Shown here: positions 13,688 to 21,904 of the stretch, piece after piece
Layout: the number at the start of each line of letters is the position of its first letter
Position numbering within the stretch: the stretch's first letter is position 1
IMG/VR virus record: IMGVR_UViG_3300037585_003458
Span: 1 to 22,553 of that record
Length of the DNA: 22,553 nt
From: a virus
Reading direction: 5' to 3' (one strand)
Program-made: the position numbers and the translations under genes
The notes under the pieces: model-generated
The model's database searches: none
The model's input: the letters and a program-made list of their open reading frames with translations, nothing else
Told to the model about the DNA's origin: nothing

Positions 13688-16600
13688 ATGTCAGAAATAA
13701 AACATACGTTCCAGGTTGGGAGAATGAATAAAGATCTTGATGAGAGATTAGTTCCTCAAGGCGAATATAGGAATGCTGAGAATGTAGAAGTTAGAACTTC
13801 AAGTGGTGGCAACATAGGTGCTGTGTCAACCATGAGTGGTACTAAACAACTCGAATCAATATCAGCAACAGTTAACGCAAGTGGTGATTTACCTAGTGTT
13901 ATGATAGGTTCTATTGCGGATGAGAAAACTAATAAAGCTTTTTTCTTTACCACACCTCAAGTAGAGTACGATAAATATGGTCACGTCATAGATACAGTAG
14001 CTATATCTAGTATAACTAGTAGAGTAGCATATAAAGATATTATAGCTCAAGTAAATAGCTCAGACACAGCTGTTAAACCTGTAGTTGTAGATATATTTGA
14101 AATATGGAACTTAGATACATTAGTAAGTCCTACGTTCACAATGTCAAGTGGTGGTACCTCCATGACTGTTAGTCCCACCTATATAAATGATTTCAGAGCT
14201 GGGATGTGGATGTATGCATATAAAACCGATGGTGATGACGCATTGTATTCTGTTAACCCCGATCCACTTGCAGAAGTATGGTCTGATAGTCTTGGTAACG
14301 CCCAAAGAGGTGTTAAAATAAAGAGTGTTAACACTGGTACTAACACTGTGTATTTCTATAACAACGTATCACTTACTGCAGCTAATGGTGCTGATATACA
14401 TACCTTTAAGCTTGTAGCTCCTAGGGCTTTAAGCTTTAACCATCACTTCCCTATAACTGGTGTTAATATCATTGATGACTTATTGTTTTGGACTGATAAT
14501 AATTCAGAACCTAAGAAGATTAATATAACTAGAAGCTTAGCTGGTAGCCCTGATTGGAACACACAGACTAGTCTATATATAGAAAACCCTAGTCTATCCA
14601 ATACAGTTGTCCTAGAAAACATCAACGGGTTAGATCAAGGTAATGACGGTTATCTAAAAGAAAGCCACTTAACAGTTATTAAACCTGCGCCTAGAGTAGC
14701 TCCAGTATTATCTATGTCAGAGAGCGAAAGAGATGGCGTATTAAATGGTGTGATTAATGATTTTGCGATGCAAGTGTCAGAGGATGTTGATCCTGACCAA
14801 CCATCCTTTGAGAGTGGGGATACATTCACTGTGTCTATAACATCACAAAACACAAGTGCTGGTCAATTAACTTATGAAGCAAATGACACTATAATATTCA
14901 CCAACGTGAGTGAAGATACTGGGTTGACAAAAACAGTTAGAGCTACTTTAACTGGGATAACACCTCAAACAACGGTGCAGGTGTTTTCTTTCCAAACAGA
15001 ATACACTTTTTCAATATTATCAATAAGTAGTAATATCACCTCGGCAGATCTAACTTGGGTTACCACATTAGAGGGTAGTAGTAAAACTATGTTTGAGTTT
15101 AAGTTTGTTAGGTTTGCTTCTAGATATAAGTATGAGGACGGAGAATACTCACCATTCTCACCTTGGTCTGAAGTAGCATTTTTACCAGGAAACTTTAGGT
15201 ACGAGCCTAAAGAGGGTTACAACCTTGGTATGGTCAATAAGTTGAAACGACTAAGAATAACGGATTTTGTAGGTGAAGACTCTATTAGACCGGATGATGT
15301 TGTAGGTGTGGACATACTATATAAAGACACTTTATCTCCAAATGTTTATGTTGCTAAATCAATAACAAGAGGTAAGGATCCAGAGTGGCCTGTAATGATT
15401 CAAACTGGTAGTGATACAAGTTCTATAGAGATAACATCTGAAATGATACACATGATGTTACCATCATCACAATCACTTAGAGCGTGGGATAGCGTACCTA
15501 GAAAAGCATTAGCGCAAGAGATAACTGGTAATAGACTACTGTATGGTAACTATCTACAAAACTATAACATGCCTGTAGATGTAAGTTTAACTCAATTTGC
15601 TAAAAATACTACCATAGATCCAGAGGCAAAAATAGCACACCAGTCCGTGAAGTCTTTAAGGAGGTACAAGGTAGGTATAGTTTTTGGTGATAAATATGGT
15701 AGAGAAACACCAGTCAACACAACGGGTACTAGGGTTGTGAACGGTAATAGGGTCGCGGGGGATTTATTTATAGAGAAAGAGTTTGCAGGTTTTGCTAACA
15801 AGTTGATTGTTAAACAAAACTGGTGGGATTCGACTGGTACTATACTACCATCTAAATGGATGGACTATTGTAAGTACTATATTAAAGAAATATCAAGCGA
15901 GTATTACACAATGGCGATGGATCGCTGGTATGAGGCTGACGATGAGAACGTATGGTTATCTTTCGCTTCTGCAGATAGAAATAAAATAGATGAAGAATCC
16001 TATTTAATACTTAAGAAGAAACACCAAAGATCTGAGGCTGTAACCGAGGAGGCTAGATATAAAGTAATAGCAATAAGTAATGAAGCCCCTCAATTTATAA
16101 AAACAGAACACCGTATAATTGGAGAGCTAAAACTGACTCCGGTTGCGGGGCTGGGTGCTTACACGCATACAACTATAACTGATAATGATGTTGAGGGGAA
16201 TATGTCTACTAAAATCCCAGCGTTTACGAACTTTAAAGGCAACGGATGGGCAAGGGTTAAATCCACTGATGATAATGGTGTAGTAAGATATTCTGAGTGG
16301 GTTAAAGTCGGTAGACTAGCAACTAACAGTATTGGTACCTCGGGTGGTATTTCAAATAATGGGGTTTTAGAGTTAGCTAGTGGAGCTTTTGGAGATTCCG
16401 CAGATCATGCGGGTGAAGCAATTGGTGGTACGTTTGATGACTCTACTGCTTACTCGTGGCATGTAGAAATTAGGGATAGCGTCACTGTTGATAAACCTGA
16501 ATTTGATGGTAGATTCTTTGTTAAAATAACAAATGACACCGCGTTGATTAACAATGTAACAGGTGGCACGGTGGAGCAAGACAGCTACGGTGTTTGGAAA

Positions 16601-19297
16601 CACCTTCACCTACGCCATCTAACAGATCAATGGACGCACACTTGGGAGGGTGACGACAACACTGGGGCCTCGTGGGGGGATTGGAATTGGGACATGTTTA
16701 ATGCGGGTACGATAGATGAGTTCGCTGGGTGTAGTAATAATGTGGATGATGGAGGTAATACCGAAGCGTTTTGGCATGCGTTTGGGGGAAGTGGTTTAGA
16801 CACAGGTATTTCTACTGTTGATGATGCTGTTAATCCCGTTTGGTGGATAGATGATATTAGCCCAATCGGCGGGGGAACAGGGACATACAGTGGTGCTAGA
16901 GGTATAAGTGATGATGGGGATGTTGCTAACGCTAAAATGATAATATCTAGTCTCGTACCCATGAGTCTCAGTAGTAGTGGTATAGTTGCGAATAATGTTT
17001 TTCGTTTTGACGACGACCCGAATAGTGTCATGTACAAGATTTTAAGTGTGATTTATTACAATTCCACAGCTGAAGGTCAAAAAAATTATCACACAAGTGG
17101 TTATGTGTTTCTACCAGAAGACGATGAGGAAAGTTGCCAAGCGTGTGATGCAAATGATGATGATTTCTGTAGAAGATATACACTAGAGATAACTTTTAGA
17201 AATATAGGTACTGAAGGTGCTTTGCTAGAAGGTTGGGATGGTGATAACGCAGTAGGTATAGATACTGCCGTGTGGGACCCACGAGGCGAGATGCGTCATG
17301 ATGGGACGACTGGTGTTGGCGTTACTGTGTTAAAGAAATACAATCCTAACACGGACTCTATATTATCTAACGTGGATTCGGCTATATGGGAAACTGAACC
17401 TAAGGAAACTGTTGATATAGATTTATACTATGAAGCCTCGAGTTCTATACCTATGGTATTAAGCGAATCCAACAACGAGTCATTTGCTCCAGTGGGTTCC
17501 AGTGTAACCTGCTATAGAGGAGGTATAGCAGTAGAGCTTGGTGAGGATTTACAACCTGTTGTTGGTGAAATGAGAGATTCAACAGTAAAGGTGCTTGAAG
17601 AGGTTGACGGTGAATTGAGTACAACTACAGTTAAGAAAATAGCTATTGGTGATATATTATCATTTAACCACGCAGATAATACTATTACAGAATCTAAAGT
17701 ATTAGACCATTATTCATATGATAATGGTGTAACTGGTGTTTCATCACCCACAATGACGGTTGAAGCGGCTGACGTTTCATATGAAATTTTAGCCGACGGT
17801 ATATTCCCAAATATACAAATAACAATAGCTCTTGGTGAAGGTGTAACACCACCGCTAGAAGGAGATCAGATAACGGCTGTAGATGGTGATGGCAATGATC
17901 TCTTACCGCAGGGTACTCTAATAGACGCTATTGCACCGGGAACATCAGCACAGACTTATGATATAACGCTAACCACCCAAATTACTTCAGAGGCAACAAA
18001 TTACGATTTTACTTTCCAAACGGTTACTGGTATTTATAATCTAGATCCAAACGTATATAAATATAAGGTAGAACTACCTTGGTATAACTGTTATTCGTTT
18101 GGGAATGGTGCTGAGTCTAATAGAATACGAGATGATTTCAATGCGCCCACCTTAGGTAAAGGATCCAAAGCTTCAACTATTTTAGAGGATTATGGTGAAG
18201 AAAGAAGGGGTGGTGGTTTAATATACTCAGGTATATACAACTCAACTAGTGGTGTTAACAACCTTAACGAGTTTAATGTAGCCGAGAAGATCACTAAGGA
18301 TTTAAACCCTACTTACGGCTATGTGCAAGCTTTAAAAACTAGAGACACCAACGTGGTTACGTTCTGCGAAGACAAAGTCTTACAGATACTAGCGAACAAG
18401 GATGCGTTGTATAATGCTGATGGTAGCTCTAACGTTACAGCATCTAACGCTGTGTTAGGTGACGCTAAAGCCTTTGCTGGGGATTATGGTATATCATCTA
18501 ACCCAGAGTCTCTAGCTGTTGATGGGTATAGAATGTACTTCACTGACAAGCAAAGAGGTAAAGTATTGAGATTATCACAAGATGGTTTAACGCCTATATC
18601 TGACGTTGGTATGTCAACTTGGTTTAAAGAAAATCTAAGGAACACTGACGGTTATATAGTTGGGAGTTTCGATGAGGTTTTAGATGAGTATAACTTAACG
18701 ATGACAAGTAGCGAGGATTATATATCCGGAACTAACTACACATTATCGTTCAACGAGAAGTCAAAAGGATGGACTAGCTTTAGATCTTTCCACCCTACCA
18801 CTGGTTTGTCTATCAACAGTAAATACATGACGGGTAGAGATGGTGGAATCTGGTTACATCACGACGATAGTGTAGATGCGAACAGCTTTTACGGTAAACC
18901 ATACAATTCCACTATCGATATAATGTTCAACGACACTGCGGGTTCTGTGAAAAGTTTTGCAGCAATGAACTACGAGGGTTCTCAAGCTGTAGTTAATGAG
19001 TTTACAACAAGCGTTGTTGGTGATACTACTTACTACGACGGTGAATACTACAACTTAAATAGCAAGGATGGTTGGTATGTAGAATCATTTGAGACTGATT
19101 TACAAAGTGGGACTGTTACTGATTTCGTAAAAAAAGAAGGTAAGTGGTCCGGTTATATTTCCGGTGTTGGTACGACTTTAAGTAATCTAGACGCTAGTGA
19201 GTTCTCTGTCCAGGGTATTGGAACTGTTGATACCGTTTCATTCCCAAGTGGACAAGCAACCTTTAACATAACAATTCAAAATGATCCAAATCAATAA
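13688..19297 (+). CDS. Giant tail nozzle-type protein (T7 gp12-like)
   Basis: The 1869-residue protein starts like nozzle/stabilisation proteins of podoviruses: HTFQVGRMNKDLDERLVPQG, followed by EYRNAENVEVRTSSGGNIGA. Residues about 255-280 hold NIIDDLLFWTDNNSEPKKIN, a propeller-like strand. A beta insert lies at about 335-465, and the core resumes with SRYKYEDGEYSPFSPWSE. Further inserts include a Trp-rich region at 970-1053 and a Cys cluster at 1150-1161. From about 1449 a second propeller-like part follows, with TFCEDKVLQILANKDALYNA and YGISSNPESLAVDGYRMYFT, then GWTSFRSFHPTTGLSI. T7 gp12 is about 800 residues, so this protein is more than twice as long, with the excess in inserts. It would form the hexameric end of the tail and touch the cell surface. 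The final 45 residues resemble a motif in the next gene. Confidence 0.78.
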   Translation: MSEIKHTFQVGRMNKDLDERLVPQGEYRNAENVEVRTSSGGNIGAVSTMSGTKQLESISATVNASGDLPSVMIGSIADEKTNKAFFFTTPQVEYDKYGHVIDTVAISSITSRVAYKDIIAQVNSSDTAVKPVVVDIFEIWNLDTLVSPTFTMSSGGTSMTVSPTYINDFRAGMWMYAYKTDGDDALYSVNPDPLAEVWSDSLGNAQRGVKIKSVNTGTNTVYFYNNVSLTAANGADIHTFKLVAPRALSFNHHFPITGVNIIDDLLFWTDNNSEPKKINITRSLAGSPDWNTQTSLYIENPSLSNTVVLENINGLDQGNDGYLKESHLTVIKPAPRVAPVLSMSESERDGVLNGVINDFAMQVSEDVDPDQPSFESGDTFTVSITSQNTSAGQLTYEANDTIIFTNVSEDTGLTKTVRATLTGITPQTTVQVFSFQTEYTFSILSISSNITSADLTWVTTLEGSSKTMFEFKFVRFASRYKYEDGEYSPFSPWSEVAFLPGNFRYEPKEGYNLGMVNKLKRLRITDFVGEDSIRPDDVVGVDILYKDTLSPNVYVAKSITRGKDPEWPVMIQTGSDTSSIEITSEMIHMMLPSSQSLRAWDSVPRKALAQEITGNRLLYGNYLQNYNMPVDVSLTQFAKNTTIDPEAKIAHQSVKSLRRYKVGIVFGDKYGRETPVNTTGTRVVNGNRVAGDLFIEKEFAGFANKLIVKQNWWDSTGTILPSKWMDYCKYYIKEISSEYYTMAMDRWYEADDENVWLSFASADRNKIDEESYLILKKKHQRSEAVTEEARYKVIAISNEAPQFIKTEHRIIGELKLTPVAGLGAYTHTTITDNDVEGNMSTKIPAFTNFKGNGWARVKSTDDNGVVRYSEWVKVGRLATNSIGTSGGISNNGVLELASGAFGDSADHAGEAIGGTFDDSTAYSWHVEIRDSVTVDKPEFDGRFFVKITNDTALINNVTGGTVEQDSYGVWKHLHLRHLTDQWTHTWEGDDNTGASWGDWNWDMFNAGTIDEFAGCSNNVDDGGNTEAFWHAFGGSGLDTGISTVDDAVNPVWWIDDISPIGGGTGTYSGARGISDDGDVANAKMIISSLVPMSLSSSGIVANNVFRFDDDPNSVMYKILSVIYYNSTAEGQKNYHTSGYVFLPEDDEESCQACDANDDDFCRRYTLEITFRNIGTEGALLEGWDGDNAVGIDTAVWDPRGEMRHDGTTGVGVTVLKKYNPNTDSILSNVDSAIWETEPKETVDIDLYYEASSSIPMVLSESNNESFAPVGSSVTCYRGGIAVELGEDLQPVVGEMRDSTVKVLEEVDGELSTTTVKKIAIGDILSFNHADNTITESKVLDHYSYDNGVTGVSSPTMTVEAADVSYEILADGIFPNIQITIALGEGVTPPLEGDQITAVDGDGNDLLPQGTLIDAIAPGTSAQTYDITLTTQITSEATNYDFTFQTVTGIYNLDPNVYKYKVELPWYNCYSFGNGAESNRIRDDFNAPTLGKGSKASTILEDYGEERRGGGLIYSGIYNSTSGVNNLNEFNVAEKITKDLNPTYGYVQALKTRDTNVVTFCEDKVLQILANKDALYNADGSSNVTASNAVLGDAKAFAGDYGISSNPESLAVDGYRMYFTDKQRGKVLRLSQDGLTPISDVGMSTWFKENLRNTDGYIVGSFDEVLDEYNLTMTSSEDYISGTNYTLSFNEKSKGWTSFRSFHPTTGLSINSKYMTGRDGGIWLHHDDSVDANSFYGKPYNSTIDIMFNDTAGSVKSFAAMNYEGSQAVVNEFTTSVVGDTTYYDGEYYNLNSKDGWYVESFETDLQSGTVTDFVKKEGKWSGYISGVGTTLSNLDASEFSVQGIGTVDTVSFPSGQATFNITIQNDPNQ

Positions 19298-19302
19298 GCA
19301 AT

Positions 19303-20967
19303 ATGCCAAGTAATGTAAATTTTTGTACTGTATCTACCTTCACTGGTAGTGAGACTTATCTAGATTCGATTGTCAATGGAAATATGATAAGCGATGCTAC
19401 GTTAGTTATAACACCGGATAGTGGTTATGTGGTTAGCGCTTCGGATTTTAATATAAGTGGTGGTACTGCTTCAAGTGGCACAACGTTCACACATGGCGTG
19501 AATGGCGTAACGTTACCTCAAAACATAGGTGGAGTGGCGGGTAATAGTGTAGATACCGTTGAGTTTATAGATACTGGGGATGCCGGTATTGTGGGTAACA
19601 CTGTTCAAGTTAAAGTGAATTTAGGTTTTGGATTTGTAATGCCTGCAGGTGATATTGTAATAGACATCGATATTAATGGTAATGCTACCACAGCTGGGTT
19701 AATTGATTTTTCAATTACTATTAATAGTACTTTTAACACGGGAGTTAGTGGTTTTACCCTCGAGACGCAAGACGGTATATCTGGTTTAATCGGTGTAGAG
19801 GTTGATGGAATGGTCCCTAGTACTTTTACTGGTACTATCGGCGGAGCATCGTATAATGATTCTGGAACTTTAATAGGTTCGATAACGTTTACAGCAGCGC
19901 CGGGTTCCTACATACCATTAACTACTAACTTTAACCAAGCTCTCAATAGTGACGTTACTAATCCCGCAATCATAAATATACCTGGTGGGTCTAGCGATAT
20001 TATTTCTATGTATTTCGCAGGTCAAACATTAGATGATAATGGTAATGTAGAATCTATAACTTATAGTATAGTTATAACACCTCAAGATGATTATGATATT
20101 CCAACTGGGTTTTACACTGGAATATATATAGATGGCACGGCTGATCCCGTTCCAGCTTTAGAGATAAACAACACCACCATTAGCGGAGCGATAAACAGTA
20201 TGGGTGGGGAATCGATTTACGATCTAACTGGTGCCGGTGGTTTGCTAGAGTTTAATGTGCTTGGCGATGATGGCGCGACTTTTAATTATACTATAACAAA
20301 CACAACTACCAGTACAGAAGTAGCCACTGGAGTTGGTGTTGTAGCGCTAACTGATTATGATTTTACAAATCCAATAACAAATATTACAACCACCTACCAA
20401 ACATCTTTCACTCTTTTTAATTATACCCTACCCGTATTACCCACTGGTACACATGTGTATACTGTATTAATAGAGCCAACTGGTGATACGATTATAAATC
20501 AAAATGATAATTACCCAACAGATCCAGTTGGAAATATTTTATACACGTTCACTCAATACGCTGATTCAGCTCAAATGGAATTGAGAGCAATACAATCGGG
20601 TAGTGATTTTACTGCTACGTCTGTTACAGCAACTGGTGGTGGGACTGGCGTTAATGAGAAGTTAATTTTAAAGAGTAAGAAAAAATCATTAGCAAAGAAT
20701 TATAAATGGAGAAATAAAGTAGTAAATAATTTTAGTTGGGACGTGTACAAAGAAGGTGGCGGTAATGTGAATTTAAAACCAGGTACATACATATCATCTG
20801 TCTTCGATGTGACAAACACCGGTGGTGCTGAATATACATTAACGAATTTAGTAGCATCTGGAAGCGGCACAGCTAAACTCACTCTAACTGGTACTTTAAT
20901 TATGAAAAAGTATGGTACTGAGAACCTTGTACTTGAATTAGATTTAGTGGATGTATGTAGCGTTTAG
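19303..20967 (+). CDS. Beta-repeat tail fibre/adhesin-like protein
   Basis: The 554-residue protein is almost wholly beta-strand, rich in Thr, Ser, Gly and Asn, with no signal peptide or membrane segment. Two related units can be seen, at about 32-129 and 192-281. Each opens with an alternating strand (ATLVITPDSGYVVSASDFNI versus GSITFTAAPGSYIPLTTNFN) and closes with GFVMPAGDIVIDIDINGNAT versus YDIPTGFYTGIYIDGTAD. The C-terminal part (about 420-554) is different and more basic, with LILKSKKKSLAKNYKWRNK and a closing MKKYGTENLVLELDLVDVC. The place after the nozzle gene and the repeated beta units suggest a tail fibre or side appendage that binds the host surface. No lyase or hydrolase motif is visible. 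The gap to the nozzle gene is only 5 bases. Confidence 0.65.
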   Translation: MPSNVNFCTVSTFTGSETYLDSIVNGNMISDATLVITPDSGYVVSASDFNISGGTASSGTTFTHGVNGVTLPQNIGGVAGNSVDTVEFIDTGDAGIVGNTVQVKVNLGFGFVMPAGDIVIDIDINGNATTAGLIDFSITINSTFNTGVSGFTLETQDGISGLIGVEVDGMVPSTFTGTIGGASYNDSGTLIGSITFTAAPGSYIPLTTNFNQALNSDVTNPAIINIPGGSSDIISMYFAGQTLDDNGNVESITYSIVITPQDDYDIPTGFYTGIYIDGTADPVPALEINNTTISGAINSMGGESIYDLTGAGGLLEFNVLGDDGATFNYTITNTTTSTEVATGVGVVALTDYDFTNPITNITTTYQTSFTLFNYTLPVLPTGTHVYTVLIEPTGDTIINQNDNYPTDPVGNILYTFTQYADSAQMELRAIQSGSDFTATSVTATGGGTGVNEKLILKSKKKSLAKNYKWRNKVVNNFSWDVYKEGGGNVNLKPGTYISSVFDVTNTGGAEYTLTNLVASGSGTAKLTLTGTLIMKKYGTENLVLELDLVDVCSV

Positions 20968-20992
20968 CAGTTCTTAATATAGATATATAACT

Positions 20993-21373
20993 ATGGCAGA
21001 TTTAACAATGACTTTTGGGTTTGAATTAAACTCTTCAGTTCAAATTGGGGATATGGCTTACCATTGTCCCACTACCCTTGATGGCGGGTTTACAACTAAC
21101 GATCAAGAAGATATAAAACAAATTGGGTTGATAACCAACATAACACCGTGGGATGGAACACAGTCGGTTGTAGTTTGTGATTTCGTACTACCAGATGGTG
21201 GTATTGCAAACTCAGCACCAATAGACGGTTCTTATATATTATTCAGTAAAGATAACGCTGTAAATGTAGGTTCTATCTCCGGGTACTATGGTTTAGCTAG
21301 GTTCGTTAATAACTCTACGGTTAAAGGGGAGATGTTCTCTGCTGCTTGTGAAGTGTTTGAGAGTAGTAAATAA
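20993..21373 (+). CDS. Small beta-rich conserved phage protein, likely structural
   Basis: The 126-residue protein begins LTMTFGFELNSSVQIGDMAY and has QIGLITNITPWDGTQSVVVC in the middle. The end has YILFSKDNAVNVGSISGYYG followed by ARFVNNSTVKGEMFSAACEV and FESSK. I recall close relatives of this layout (S-V-Q-x-G-D-x-A-Y near the start, F-S-K-D-x-x-x-N in the middle, E-S-S-K at the end) as short hypothetical proteins in the tail regions of marine phages. No function is assigned. Alternating hydrophobic strands predict a small beta sandwich or barrel. Placement between a fibre-like gene and a cupin suggests a minor virion part, perhaps fibre-associated. Confidence 0.65.
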   Translation: MADLTMTFGFELNSSVQIGDMAYHCPTTLDGGFTTNDQEDIKQIGLITNITPWDGTQSVVVCDFVLPDGGIANSAPIDGSYILFSKDNAVNVGSISGYYGLARFVNNSTVKGEMFSAACEVFESSK

Positions 21374-21386
21374 AATCTTATAACTG

Positions 21387-21417
21387 TGATTATATATGAG
21401 TAAATCAAATATAATCA
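21387..21417 (+). repeat. Inverted repeat just before the cupin start codon
   Basis: TGATTATAT (21387-21395) and ATATAATCA (21409-21417) are a perfect 9-bp inverted repeat around a 13-base loop. The right arm ends two bases before the ATG at 21419. No T-run follows, so it is not a terminator. It could be an RNA hairpin masking the start or a DNA operator. It is A/T-rich and may be chance. Confidence 0.4.
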
Positions 21418-21418
21418 T

Positions 21419-21904
21419 ATGCCTAAGGATGAATTATCAAAAGCCGAGAATAGAGAGATAGCTCTAAACACTAGGGAGCAAATACAGGGGTTACAAAACT
21501 TCTTAGTTGAGAATGCAGACGAGGTAAATACAGTCACGCATCAAAACTCTGAGATATTCCCACTAGAACATACATTCGCTGACGGTATTTATGTTAGGCA
21601 AATGACAATGAATAAAGACAGTTTAGTCGTCGGAGCTATACATAATCATTTACATGTGTGGTTTTTATTGTCTGGGTGTATCACTGTTGCTACAGAGGAA
21701 GAGAGTTTAGAATACATAGCACCTTGTTATGTATTGGCAACACCCGGAACTAAGAGGGTTATATATGCAAACGAAGATTCAGTGTTTGTAAACGTTCACA
21801 AGAACCCTACAAATTGTCAGGATATAGAAGAACTAGAGGGAGAAATTGTCTCAGCAACATTCGAGGAGTATGAAGAATATATTAATAAAATAAATAAGAT
21901 ATGA
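21419..21904 (+). CDS. Cupin-fold protein
   Basis: The 161-residue protein has a helical start (about 5-36) and then a small beta barrel. IYVRQMTMNKDSLVVGAIHN leads into HNHLHVWFLLSGCITV, the cupin-1 region, with H75, H77 and H79 as possible metal ligands and G86 at the turn. The strand EYIAPCYVLATPGTKRVIYA follows, and then SVFVNVHKN, the cupin-2 region, with H127. The canonical Glu of motif 1 is not evident. Short cupins of this kind (G-x-I-H before a G-x-x-x-V strand, then P-G-T-K-R-V) recur in marine phage late operons as I recall, with no proven role. It may be a metal-binding structural or assembly protein, or an enzyme acting on a small sugar. Its stop overlaps the next start (ATGA). 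Confidence 0.75.
   Translation: MPKDELSKAENREIALNTREQIQGLQNFLVENADEVNTVTHQNSEIFPLEHTFADGIYVRQMTMNKDSLVVGAIHNHLHVWFLLSGCITVATEEESLEYIAPCYVLATPGTKRVIYANEDSVFVNVHKNPTNCQDIEELEGEIVSATFEEYEEYINKINKI

Noticed and set aside
16627-17037. 136-codon open frame on the - strand inside the nozzle gene
   Set aside because: It is Pro/Leu/Ser-rich with no recognisable pattern, and lies opposite the Gly/Asp/Trp-rich insert, which explains its length.
21396-21461. Possible upstream short frame starting in the loop before the cupin gene
   Set aside because: The 21-codon frame (MSKSNIIICLRMNYQ and on) has no leader of its own, runs into the cupin gene in another frame, and shows no protein-like pattern.
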